Assembly: GCA_035079385.1 (NCBI GenBank)
Contig: JAVHKY010000025.1
Coordinates: 13,676,501-13,740,500 of the forward strand
DNA length: 64,000 nt
Direction: 5' to 3'
DNA from: Aspidiotus rigidus
Taxonomy: Eukaryota > Arthropoda > Insecta > Hemiptera > Diaspididae
Shown: one piece after another, positions 1-8,740 of the stretch
How the letters are laid out: each line of letters begins with the position of its first letter
How positions within the stretch are numbered: the first letter of the stretch is position 1
Made by a program: the position numbers and the translations under genes
The notes under the pieces: generated by a model
Seen by the model: only the letters and a program-made list of their open reading frames with translations
Database searches by the model: none
What the model was told of the DNA's origin: nothing

Positions 1-41
1 CGCGACCGGTTTCGTACAAGTAGCCGTACATCATCAGGCGT
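1..41 (-). ncRNA. Hammerhead ribozyme core (left arm, cut by window edge)
   Basis: Reading the minus strand, the conserved CTGATGA (complement of 31-37) is followed by a GTAC/GTAC stem II and then GAAACCGGTC. ACCGGT is a palindromic stem III and GTC the cleavage triplet. One stem I strand (complement of 38-41) is present; the other is truncated at base 1. Hammerhead motifs with a tiny palindromic stem III are known from Penelope-like elements. Confidence 0.7.
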
Positions 42-536
42 AACTGAGCAACATTGCGGAGAATAACCTACGAGTGATACGTAAGAGAATGAAACAAAGG
101 AAAAAAAGAAAAAAGAAAAACGAAATGAGAAAATTTCATGTACGAACAGGTGACTCATCTAGCATATAACGTATAAAAGGATTGAAAAAAACGTCTGAGT
201 CATTTAGAACATTATTACAGTGTCGATTTATAGAGTTTAAAGTATAATACTCTTCTAATCGGTTCATCTTAGCTCCTTTCTCACAATATTGGAGGGGGGA
301 GGCAACGACTCCATCGAAGCTGTGGTTTTCTTGGTTACAATGTCTAGCCATGGCTGAGGGAGAATCTGGTGACTTTTTTGAGGAATTTTGAAGATTTTTG
401 AAATCACGTAGATGTTCATTGAACCTAATCTTTATAGATCGACCAGATTGCCCGATATAAACATCGCCACACATACATTTCAGTTGATAGATTCCAGACT
501 TCTCCAATTTCGGGATTGGATCTTTGAGGCAAGATA
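1..536 (-). mobile_element. Inverted copy of PLE 3' arm (GIY-YIG + hammerhead)
   Basis: This stretch is the near-identical reverse complement of 996-1562. On the minus strand it encodes the C-terminal GIY-YIG endonuclease of a Penelope-like retroelement (507 down to 136, 123 codons counted from a TTG). An A-rich tract and a hammerhead ribozyme core follow, and the window edge cuts the end. GIY-YIG landmarks visible are GIYQLKC, YIGQSGRSIKIRFNEH and a downstream LEEYYTLN. The two arms differ mainly in the homopolymer, which is short here and a T run of about 40 bases in the other copy. Because it has no reverse transcriptase part of its own, it reads as an inverted terminal copy (pLTR-like) of the element to the right. 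Confidence 0.85.
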
Positions 537-576
537 GGTTTTTTACCTGATTTAAAGGGTAAGAGCTTGACCTGTT

Positions 577-1391
577 TTCTGAAGATCTTCAAAGTTATGA
601 CTCAAAATTAAAATTCGATATCACACATTCGAACCACCTCGCAAATTATCTGGACTTAACCATATCATTAGAAACTGACGAGATTAATGACAACTTATTG
701 ACACCTAATTTTTCGGTATATCGGAAACCTCACTACACTGGTGTATCCATTCATAATCGATCTCTTCACCCTATATCTCAAAAACTATCTGTGGTTCACT
801 CGTCCATCAACAGAATGCTGCGACTTCCTCTTAGCCAGGAGGCCAAGGAGAAAGAAACGTGCTTTATCGAACAAATCGCCGAGAAAAATGAATTAAAGGT
901 TGATGTTCGGAAATTAATCAAACGAAAAAGTCTCCGCCTAATGTTGTCTTCATCTGCTTCATCGATCGAATTTTCCAATTTTATCAACCAAATCTTGCCT
1001 CAAAGATCCAATCCCGAAATTGGAGAAGTCTGGAATCTATCAACTGAAATGTATGTGTGGCGATGTTTATATCGGGCAATCTGGTCGATCTATAAAGATT
1101 AGGTTCAATGAACATCTACGTGATTTCAAAAATCTTCAAAATTCCTCAAAAAAGTCACCAGATTCTCCCTCAGCCATGGCTAGACATTGTAACCAAGAAA
1201 ACCACAGCTTCGATGGAGTCGTTGCCTCCCCCCTCCAATATTGTGAGAAAGGAGCTAAGATGAACCGATTAGAAGAGTATTATACTTTAAACTCTATAAA
1301 TCGACACTGTAATAATGTTCTAAATGACTCAGACGTTTTTTTCAATCCTTTTATACGTTATATGCTAGATGAGTCACCTGTTCGTACATGA
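577..1391 (+). mobile_element. Penelope-like retroelement, RT C-terminus plus GIY-YIG endonuclease
   Basis: From about 577 one frame reads as the end of a PLE reverse transcriptase: a LDLTISLE-like strand, NFSVYRKPHYTG and SVVHSSINRMLRLPLS, the usual palm/thumb landmarks of the family. It stays open to 1102. The GIY-YIG endonuclease lies in another frame; its open part from 1020 to 1391 contains GIYQLKC and YIGQSGRSIKIRF. The change of frame falls where the inverted-repeat arm begins (about 996), so the RT and the endonuclease are no longer one ORF here. The N-terminal two thirds of the RT are absent. This is a broken 3' copy of an element that in intact form copies itself by target-primed reverse transcription. 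Confidence 0.85.
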
Positions 1392-1417
1392 AATTTTCTC
1401 ATTTCGGTTTTCTTTTT

Positions 1418-1461
<44 letters not shown>

Positions 1462-1562
1462 CCTTCGTTTCATTCTCTTACGTATCACTCGTAGGTTATT
1501 CTCCGCAATGTTGCTCAGTTACGCCTGATGATGTACGGCTACTTGTACGAAACCGGTCGCGT
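996..1562 (+). repeat. Right inverted-repeat arm of the PLE
   Basis: Forward arm complementary to 1-536. It holds the GIY-YIG coding part, a T run of about 40 bases (1420-1461) and the ribozyme. The sequence separating the arms (537-995) is the RT fragment. Confidence 0.85.
1521..1562 (+). ncRNA. Hammerhead ribozyme, PLE type
   Basis: All core parts are visible: stem I strand ACGC (1521-1524), CTGATGA (1525-1531), stem II GTAC/GTAC (1533-1536 and 1545-1548) around a short loop, GAAA (1549-1552), palindromic stem III ACCGGT (1552-1557), cleavage triplet GTC ending at 1558, and the partner stem I strand GCGT (1559-1562). A stem III this short is thought to work best as a dimer, which fits an element arranged as repeated arms. 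Confidence 0.75.
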
Positions 1563-1868
1563 TAAAATAAAGGGTCAATTGTGGACTTGAAATATTAATT
1601 TTAATTTTGTGTATATTAATTTTAATTTTGTGAATTTTGATCTTTATTTAAATTTCTATATTTTGGCTCCTTGTAAAATTCAAAATTTCGTTTTCAAAAT
1701 TACACCCTGTGTTCCACCATTGACTTTCAATCTGTTACGAGTGTGATAAAACTGTTAATAATGTTCTCGAATACTCGTACTCACGAGGAAAATGTCACTT
1801 TCATTTACTTCAGCACATGTACTGTTGAACCGAAAAATATAACCAATATTATCACTCGGCGATTATTA
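1563..1868. other. Gap, AT-rich
   Basis: Flank of the PLE. It holds a short direct duplication of an ATTAATTTTAATTTTGTG-like motif (about 1592-1632). No gene seen. Confidence 0.5.
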
Positions 1869-2094
1869 GTTTTTCACAATTCTTGATTTAATATAGGGTA
1901 GAAGACCAGGATAGATAAGCGAGAAAAACTAATAGTCGAATCATATTTACTGTTCTAAGCAGAAGTAATGTCATAAAGTGATCGATGACACGTTCCTGTA
2001 AAATGAAAATAAAAGTTTAAGCTTTGAAAAAAGGAAAAGGGGAGAGTTAAGAAGTGAAAATTGAGTAGAGTGCATGTAAGCTGAGTAAATCCCA

Positions 2095-2301
2095 TTAAAT
2101 ATGTGTTATGGTCACATCCTTGGTTAATTCGTTCAATCGCAACCTCCATAACTCATATACCAAATAACCACCCTTAAAGTTATTACATCGCTGAGGAGAA
2201 GTTGAGGTAAGTTTGAGTGGCTCCTGAGTAATACTCAGATCCCACTCAAACTCGGTATCAATATTTAGGATGGTATAAACAACATTTTGTGCGAATTGCA
2301 A
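2095..2301 (-). CDS. Repeat-borne 68-aa ORF, function unknown
   Basis: An ATG-initiated ORF lies within the 480-bp repeat; it begins MQFAQNVVYTILNIDTEFEW. It is open in the copies at 2095-2301 and 9982-10188, which differ by one residue (EWDL versus EWDP). In the middle copy (about 2575-2781) a T-to-A change turns the Lys codon of NNFKGG into a stop. I recognise no domain, and it has no signal peptide or membrane segment. It may be a fragment of a mobile-element or viral gene, or chance coding in a young repeat. Confidence 0.35.
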   Translation of the reverse strand: MQFAQNVVYTILNIDTEFEWDLSITQEPLKLTSTSPQRCNNFKGGYLVYELWRLRLNELTKDVTITHI

Positions 2302-2574
2302 TTTAATCCGACAATTAGAAAAAAAATTGAGAAATTTTTCACCGGATTATTATTTTTTCACATTTCTTGATTTAATACAGAATAGAAGTTTGTACATATC
2401 AGGACAGATGAGCGAAAGAAAAGTTGATTTTGTAGATTTATCAATTGTTGTAAGAAGATGACATATCGTGAAGGGGTTGTTGACACGTTCCTGTAGAATG
2501 AAACTAAATGTTTGAGCTTTGGGAAAGAAAACGGGAGAGTTAAGAGGTGGAAATTGAGTAGTGCTGAGTAAATC

Positions 2575-2781
2575 CCATTAAATATGTGTTATGGTCACAT
2601 CCTTGGTTAATTCGTTCAATCGCAACCTCCATAACTCATATACCAAATAACCACCCTAAAAGTTATTACATCGCTGAGGAGAAGTTGAGGTAAGTTTGAG
2701 TGGCTCCTGAGTAATACTCGGATCCCACTCAAACTCGGTATCAATATTTAGGATGGTATAAACAACATTTTGTGCGAATTG
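2575..2781 (-). pseudogene. Repeat-borne ORF, copy 2, with stop
   Basis: Same reading frame as 2095-2301. A single substitution near 2655 creates an in-frame TAG where the other copies read FKGG. Otherwise it is nearly identical. Confidence 0.4.
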
Positions 2782-2832
2782 CAATTTAATCCGACAATTA
2801 GAAAAAAAATTGAGAAATTTTTCACCGGATTA

Positions 2833-3177
2833 TTATTTTTTCACATTTCTTGATTTAATACAGAATAGAAGTTTGTACATATCAGGACAGATGAGCGAAA
2901 GAAAAGTTGATTTTGTAGATTTATCAATTGTTGTAAGAAGATGACATATCGTGAAGGGGTTGTTGACACGTTCCTGTAGAATGAAACTAAATGTTTGAGC
3001 TTTGAAAAAAGGAAAAGGGGAGAGGATTGAACTTTTGTCAATCATTAATGCAATATTTTGAAAGTCACTATTAAATTGATTAGAAATTTTTTTTACCTCC
3101 GGATAATCTTGAATAATATCATCTAAATCATTGAGATTTGGCATATGTCCACGTGCATAAGTTTTTAGAAGATCCAT
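2833..3177 (-). CDS. Small ORF, chimeric with the 480-bp repeat
   Basis: Starting at the ATG complement of 3175-3177 the ORF reads MDLLKTYARGHMPNLNDLDD and is open for 114 residues. The first half is unique sequence with an acidic, helical look. The second half, from about ILSPFPFFKAQ, runs into the third copy of the 480-bp repeat and ends in KSRNVKK. The alternative GTG start at 3207 is unlikely in an arthropod. It is divergent from the ORF at 3265, with 87 bp between them. Not recognised; it may be the 5' part of an old gene whose end was replaced by repeat. Confidence 0.3.
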   Translation of the reverse strand: MDLLKTYARGHMPNLNDLDDIIQDYPEVKKISNQFNSDFQNIALMIDKSSILSPFPFFKAQTFSFILQERVNNPFTICHLLTTIDKSTKSTFLSLICPDMYKLLFCIKSRNVKK

Positions 3178-3209
3178 TTTTAATATAAAATAAATTATAC
3201 TTTTCACAA

Positions 3210-3250
3210 ACCTTCACTGACCTTCACTGACCTACACTAACCTTCACTAA
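3210..3250. repeat. Four short direct repeats between divergent ORFs
   Basis: CCTTCACTGA-like units recur at about 10-11 bp spacing (CCTTCACTGA, CCTTCACTGA, CCTACACTAA, CCTTCACTAA) in the gap between two divergent ORFs. They could be a binding-site cluster or the edge of an inserted element. Confidence 0.5.
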
Positions 3251-3264
3251 AAAGAACGATTGAA

Positions 3265-3627
3265 ATGAAAGATAGAATGTTTCTTTTAAAAAATATGAAT
3301 ACAGAAAATGATTTTAAAATTTGTAAGTTTAAAAGTTGGGGATCTTACCGAATGATCATTCTGAGAGAAATTAAAAATTCGAATTATAGATTTAATCCAA
3401 ATTCTAAATATAAAAATATGTTGGGTAATAAATGGGATATTGTTTTTAGGGGTGAATTAGATATAGGGTATATTGACATTAAGAAAATGATTGATAAATT
3501 TATTGAAAAGTCTCATAAATCTATACCTATGAAGAAAAAAGAAAGAAGATATGAAAAGCATGAGAAAGAGACGCAAAAAGAGTATATGAATAGGATGGTA
3601 AACCAAATAGAACATGAAACTGAGTGA
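3265..3627 (+). CDS. Hypothetical 120-aa protein
   Basis: An ATG-initiated ORF of 120 codons, AT-rich and lysine-rich. The middle has a plausible globular stretch (KFKSWGSYRMIILREIK, WDIVFRGELDIGYIDIKKMI). The C-terminus is highly charged and probably helical (KKKERRYEKHEKETQKEYM). No known domain, signal peptide or membrane segment. The divergent arrangement with the ORF at 2833-3177, the AT-rich codons and the surrounding repeats suggest a mobile-element or integrated-virus gene rather than a host gene, but this is inference. Confidence 0.35.
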   Translation: MKDRMFLLKNMNTENDFKICKFKSWGSYRMIILREIKNSNYRFNPNSKYKNMLGNKWDIVFRGELDIGYIDIKKMIDKFIEKSHKSIPMKKKERRYEKHEKETQKEYMNRMVNQIEHETE

Positions 3628-4887
3628 AATCATAAGAAATTGAATACATGATATGGTTGTATGCTCAAGGTCGTCAACTGGTCAACGCCTTACCAATTCA
3701 ACACGACAGTACACCTGTTCAAATTCGACAGATAGACGACAGTACACCTCTTCAAATTCCACAGATAGACGACACCTGTTCATGAAAATTTTGATCCCTC
3801 CGAGACATTAGTCTTATGACCGCAACAAGTACAAACGCGAGCATAGCTTCTCTCCTCTTTTTACTCTATCTTTACAGGCTTAACGAGTACGTTCCTATCA
3901 TTCATCTTGCGGGCGCTATGAGTACAATCGCTCATATACTTACTACAGTACAGAGTACCTACGTCATATTCTATACTGTCATATTCTTCTTCTCTCAATC
4001 TTAATAATTCGAGAATATTCGCAAAAATTTGATTTAATTTCAATATGTAGGCCGCGCAACGAGTATAAGCGCGCATATCCCTAGACATACAGCGGGTTCT
4101 CGAATACTGAGCGCAACGAGTACAAACGCAGAATACATTGGTCTTATAGACGCAACGAGTACAAGCGCGAGTCTGAGGTCTCTATACCCGCGTTTTTTCT
4201 CGTAAAAAAAATAGTACTGTACAATGATGACGAGAGACAAACGTCACTAAAACGCCTGTCTATTCTTCTTCTCCCTCAAAAGAAAAAAATATTTGGCATA
4301 ATTTATCTAGATGTATTGCTTATCAAGGCTACTGTTTGGTGAAATCTCATCCGTTGACGCATGTAAGACGATGAAATTTTCAAGATGTTACGGACGGTTG
4401 GTCACGCAAAAAAAAAAAAACAAAAAACAAAAAAAAAAACAAAAAAAAACAAGCCGAGTAAGAAGTCTTATCTCGACTTATTTGAGGAAAATTATTCAAA
4501 ATTACTTTTACGTTGAACCCTTATCATTATGTCTTATCAATGCAACTCGTACTCATCAATACGTGAAAAAAGTTTCCCTGCAACCTCTCCCTCTTTCTTC
4601 TCAATCTGATTGTCGTAATCTTCTTAGCTGATTCACACGCACATTCCAATTTTGAACCGGACGAGCAAATGGTAGTCTTATGAAATCGTCAGTGAGATAA
4701 AAAATGAAAACTGAAAAAAAGTAATAACTGGGAGTGATAGGCAATTTTAATCACACAGTGGTAAGATTCCATTTACATACGTGTACATACAAATTCTTGT
4801 AGAATGCATTCTTGCGATAGAGAGCCAATTCAGTTGGGTACATCTTCCGTTCATTTGTCGTAATATTTCTCAAATTTTACCTTATTA
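3628..4887. other. Gap with degenerate short repeats
   Basis: At 3705-3785 a unit of about 37 bp is repeated (GACGACAGTACACCT... followed by ACAGATAGAC). At 3820-4175 the motif CGCAACGAGTACAAACGCGAG recurs in decayed forms about six times. An A-rich CAAAAAAAC tract lies at 4409-4450. A TCAGT initiator-like motif at 4830-4834 is 54 bp upstream of the next gene's ATG; no clear TATA box. Confidence 0.45.
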
Positions 4888-7236
4888 ATGATGAGACCTA
4901 ATGAATTTATGCTGATTGTTTTGGTCATCGCTCTGTGTCGTGGATTCACGTCGTCACTAACCGAGGGAAAGTTGAATACCGAAGATGCCCCGTCTTCAGA
5001 GGCAACGCCCAGGATTCTCGAATCACGATCAACGCAAATTGGAAAACAGTGTTTAACCTTACCGAAAATAAGTGATCCGAGCGTCAAAACTCTAATTGAA
5101 CAGAAGTGTTATGTAGATAAAACCGCGTACTTGGACCAATTGATGCGGGTAGGAGAGAAGTTCTACTTCCTGTCGCGCCCCAGGAGGTTCGGCAAAACAC
5201 TTTTGGTCGACACATTGCAGGAATTGTTCGAACTTGGAGGAGACAACAAGTTATTCAAGGATACAGAAATTTATCGACGACGTGATGGTGTTTGGTCGCG
5301 TTATCCAACTATTCGACTCGATTTTTCAGATGGAATTGTATCTACTTCTGTCGCTGCATTTAATCGTACCACGTTAAAGCTAATAAACGACCAAGCTAGA
5401 AACCATGAGATTGATCTAGGTGCGTTCCAAGACATCGAAGTTGCCATTAAAGAATTGATTTATAGGTTGAATAAAAAGTATAATAATGCGTCGGTAGTCA
5501 TCCTTATCGACGAATACGACAATCCATACACAAGTGCTTACCCAGACATGGAAACGGCTTCAGGTATCTTACGTAGTATGCAAAGTTTTTACAAGACATT
5601 AAAAGCTCAGCATAAGAAAATCCATTTTAATTTGGTGACCGGCATCACTCGACTGGCACTATCGGAATTTTTCTCAGGAATGAACGCGGCAACGGACCTA
5701 ACGATGGATCCGGATTACGCAGGAATTGTGGGGTTCAATAAGAGCGAGCTACTACAGTATTTCGATGATTTGATCAATGATGTCGTACGCGAAACTGGAA
5801 AGAAGAAAGAATATGTCCTTGAAACCATGAGGTGCTGGCACGACGGATTTCAGTTTTGCGAAAAAGATGAGTCTCTCTACAGCCCGGCTTCTGTATTAGG
5901 CTATATAAGGACCAAAGCTGTGTCAACCACTTCCTGGAGTGAATCAGGTGGGCCTAGTAAATTTCTAGTTGAGAAGTTAAAAGAATTTCCGAAAAAGGCT
6001 CTCAAATTCTTTATAAATGAGCAAAACAATTTCCTAGCAGATAAAAAGGAAGATATGGAGCCGCCTATAAGAGCCTCCAGAAGAGATCTTGTAGGAAAAA
6101 ATGACTTCACGAAACTTGATATTCAAGCGTTAACAGCACTTCTCTTCCACAGCGGGTATTTTAGTATCAGAGAGTATGACGTCAAATCTGATGTTTTTAC
6201 TCTGAATTTCACCAATTTGGAACTTAGAGAAGATTACATACTGCGTGTTTCCCAAAGTATAAAGGAAATATATGAAGGAGACTTGGATGAAAAAATCGAA
6301 ATGATGAAGATAGCGCTCGATGTACGTGACTGGAAAAATTTCACTGGAACACTAGACTCTTACAATGCAAATATTCCGTACCAAATAACCGTAAACCAGA
6401 GAAAAGGGTTAGAAGCTTGGTTCCAATTCAATTTGTATTTGGTGTTAAAGTTCGCAAATTACCATCGAAAAATATCAGTAGGAATAGAAGAGTCTACAAG
6501 TATGGGACGGATAGACATTGTATTTGATAATGGACTCGGTGTATATATATTCGAGCCGAAGATGGAAGACAATCCCGAAAATCCGGTGTATGAATGCAAA
6601 GAAAAATATGTAAAAAAATATTTATTCGATCCGAAAAAATTGAACGTATATTGCATTGGCATTAAGTTTACAACGGAAGGACATATTCACAGTTGGGGCG
6701 TAGCGTCATTTTCATATAACGGCAATTTAATCACGGAAGAGGGATCGATAAAACTGACTAATGAACTCAGTCCTGAAGAACGTAAAGATATACGGGTTAA
6801 CGTGACGAATTACAGAAGCGAAAATCCTGAATGCAAGCTGGAATCAGAAAGACTCTCTGATTTTCTAGAACAACTAGGGCCCACAATGGAAGGTCAACTG
6901 ATATTCGCCGAAAAATTTTTTAAGAATACACCTATCAAGAGTCTATGCCCTGTTCTAAGAAACATAAAACCATTAATAGAACAGCCTAACATAAAAGGGA
7001 TGATATTCTCCTTTTTGAAAGCAGCCGATATACACGAAGAATACCTGGAAAAGGAAAAACCATTGGATCCTTGTGAATATGAGTTTTTATATTTACAAGC
7101 CCTTCGACCTGCGCAAAAAAAACTTTTCAAAGATGAGAACAACCCGTTGAACATTCCACGACCAAAATCCGCATTTTCAGAGCGGAGTCACGACAGCGTG
7201 AGGTGGCCGCGCTACGCCTACACAACAGTAAAGTGA
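4888..7236 (+). CDS. Secreted AAA-ATPase-like / PD-(D/E)XK nuclease protein, candidate lateral transfer
   Basis: Uninterrupted 782-codon ORF. Residues 1-24 form a likely signal peptide (hydrophobic FMLIVLVIALC followed by small residues). Residues about 55-345 match the AAA-ATPase-like family common in bacteria: CYVDKTAYLDQL, Walker A in SRPRRFGKTLLV (96-107, K103 T104), Walker B VVILIDEYDNP (203-213, D208 E209), then LVTGITRLALSEFFSGMNAA and a GF..SELLQYFDDL segment. Residues about 515-620 carry the linked PD-(D/E)XK fold: GRIDIVFDNGLGVYIFEPKM with D543, E556 and K558 in the D...ExK pattern, then an IKFTTEGHIHSWG-like strand. The tail (about 640-782) is not recognised. In bacteria this pair of domains occurs in one protein and is suspected of nucleic-acid cleavage. 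Here the lack of introns and added signal peptide point to an acquired gene put into the secretory pathway. The start is the first of two adjacent ATGs. Bacterial or symbiont contamination is unlikely given the repeats on both sides. Confidence 0.8.
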   Translation: MMRPNEFMLIVLVIALCRGFTSSLTEGKLNTEDAPSSEATPRILESRSTQIGKQCLTLPKISDPSVKTLIEQKCYVDKTAYLDQLMRVGEKFYFLSRPRRFGKTLLVDTLQELFELGGDNKLFKDTEIYRRRDGVWSRYPTIRLDFSDGIVSTSVAAFNRTTLKLINDQARNHEIDLGAFQDIEVAIKELIYRLNKKYNNASVVILIDEYDNPYTSAYPDMETASGILRSMQSFYKTLKAQHKKIHFNLVTGITRLALSEFFSGMNAATDLTMDPDYAGIVGFNKSELLQYFDDLINDVVRETGKKKEYVLETMRCWHDGFQFCEKDESLYSPASVLGYIRTKAVSTTSWSESGGPSKFLVEKLKEFPKKALKFFINEQNNFLADKKEDMEPPIRASRRDLVGKNDFTKLDIQALTALLFHSGYFSIREYDVKSDVFTLNFTNLELREDYILRVSQSIKEIYEGDLDEKIEMMKIALDVRDWKNFTGTLDSYNANIPYQITVNQRKGLEAWFQFNLYLVLKFANYHRKISVGIEESTSMGRIDIVFDNGLGVYIFEPKMEDNPENPVYECKEKYVKKYLFDPKKLNVYCIGIKFTTEGHIHSWGVASFSYNGNLITEEGSIKLTNELSPEERKDIRVNVTNYRSENPECKLESERLSDFLEQLGPTMEGQLIFAEKFFKNTPIKSLCPVLRNIKPLIEQPNIKGMIFSFLKAADIHEEYLEKEKPLDPCEYEFLYLQALRPAQKKLFKDENNPLNIPRPKSAFSERSHDSVRWPRYAYTTVK

Positions 7237-7601
7237 ATACGGTTTCACGACCAAATCACGCAATACGAGAGCGCACGGACCCATTCTACCGTCAGATCAC
7301 GATGGCGTGAGCGCGCTCAACACACTGCATGGATACCGCAACGAAAAAAAAGAAGACGGTCACCCATCCAAGTGGTGACCACGACTGAATTTGCTGATCA
7401 TTGAGCGTAGCGCGTTAGGTTTAATAGTGATATAGCTAGGGTACTTACAGTGGTAGATTCGAAAGAAGGGCTATATTACCAAATCATAGATCAGTGCACC
7501 GCAACACACCACCAACACACCACAGCGTTACAATAGGGTGTAATGTGGTATACACTTCAAGGTGTACACGCTATTGTCACCGCCACCTCACGCCTTGAGC
7601 A
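7237..7601. other. Gap downstream of the AAA/nuclease gene
   Basis: No gene seen. Slightly GC-richer sequence with recurring GTGAGCGCGC-like words continues the composition of the preceding gene's end. Confidence 0.4.
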
Positions 7602-7856
7602 ATGTTCAACGGGAACGATTTCAAGATTTCTTTTCAAAATTTTGTTAATTTTATTTGTAAATGTGAAGAACCTAAGGATGCCCCGTCTATTGTTTCTTTC
7701 TATACTGAGGACATTCCAAACCTACTCACCCTGCTGAATAAGAGTCACCCTCTCGTCAAGGAACCATTAATAAAGAGTCGCATCACACGTATCCAAACGG
7801 CTCTTAAAGGAACCGGGAGTAAAAAGAAAAGTAATCGCTCGCAACACCCAAAATGA
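7602..7856 (+). CDS. Hypothetical 84-aa ORF downstream of the AAA/nuclease gene
   Basis: An ATG ORF ends in a basic tail (KGTGSKKKSNRSQHPK). The body (FQNFVNFICKCEE, IPNLLTLLNKSHPLVKEPLI) has the same flavour as the tail of the 782-aa protein (AEKFFKNTPIKSLCPVLRN, KPLIEQPNIKGMIF): short helices with leucine and proline spacing. It may be a leftover C-terminal module of a second copy, or a last exon. Weak evidence; no intron signals decide it. Confidence 0.3.
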   Translation: MFNGNDFKISFQNFVNFICKCEEPKDAPSIVSFYTEDIPNLLTLLNKSHPLVKEPLIKSRITRIQTALKGTGSKKKSNRSQHPK

Positions 7857-7859
7857 ATG

Positions 7860-8740
7860 TCATAAATTATATTTAGTAGTATTAGCCGTAGTTATTGTAA
7901 TTAAATTGTATGCTTTATCGTGCACGGAATTTCCGATCACGTTTTAATTTTTACACCGATTTCATTGATAAATTTTACTCGAGAAACATCAACAGAACTG
8001 CGGAATCCGCATCATAAATGGTATGCTGTGTCTGGAGAGAAAGTAACGTGGCGACTTCTAGTACCCACAATTTCAATTGAGGAGAATGTGGGTGAAAAAT
8101 CCTCCCGCGTTTCCAAAGGTGAAAGTAATGAGCATCAATTTTTTCAGAAAAAAGGGTCAATTTTGATTCTATTTTAACTTGTGTTTTTTGCACACGCAGG
8201 GTGTATGATAGTATCTCCTGGAACAAGGGTGGGCCATGTTTTTGAATATTATAAAAGTTTCACATATTTTGGTGACGAAAATGGGGAAAAATGATCGTGT
8301 ATCTTTTTCAGGCACGCGTTCAGGGTCCGATCCTTAGCTTGATTGAGGCTTATGAAGTTTGTTGAGACTTTGAGAAATTCGAATTTTCCTATCATTTTTA
8401 TAATTTTAGAGGGTAAAAATAGAGGAAAATGTGTTGAGAGAAAACACAGGGTAGATAATCATCGTCCCCTAGGGTATATGGTGGTAGCCCTTAAGGTATT
8501 GAGAGTAATTGTAGGGTTCTTCACACCAATCTCAAGCATCATGATCAAAAAGTGAGCGTGTTTATAATGTGCGCGGAAATTTTTGCACGCGTTCTTGATA
8601 ATTCTTAATATTTTCTGAGGAACTTGATATAATTATTTGAGATTTCTTTAGGGTGACAGGTTCTACCATGAACGGAAATTCTGATCATGGTTTAATTTTT
8701 GACTCCTCTCAATTTCTAGTATGAAAATAGATAAAACTTT
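7860..8740. other. Gap, AT-rich, no gene seen
   Basis: Short ORFs on both strands overlap each other, with no recognisable motif or codon bias. Confidence 0.4.

Larger units (their letters stand above)
1869..3026. repeat. Tandem 480-bp repeat (two full copies and part of a third)
   Basis: A unit of about 480 bp starts near 1869, again near 2353, and a third time near 2833. The third copy stops abruptly at about 3026, where unique sequence begins. The second and third copies are almost identical; the first is more diverged. A fourth copy lies 7 kb away at 9872-10360, and a weaker continuation follows that one, so the family is dispersed as well as tandem. On the minus strand each full unit contains a 68-codon ORF, described separately. 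Confidence 0.85.

Noticed and set aside
796..987. Minus-strand ORF opposite the PLE reverse transcriptase
   Set aside because: Shadow of the RT frame, no motif.
5901..7154. Three minus-strand ORFs opposite the AAA/nuclease gene
   Set aside because: Shadows of the real gene; the plus-strand frame carries all domain motifs.
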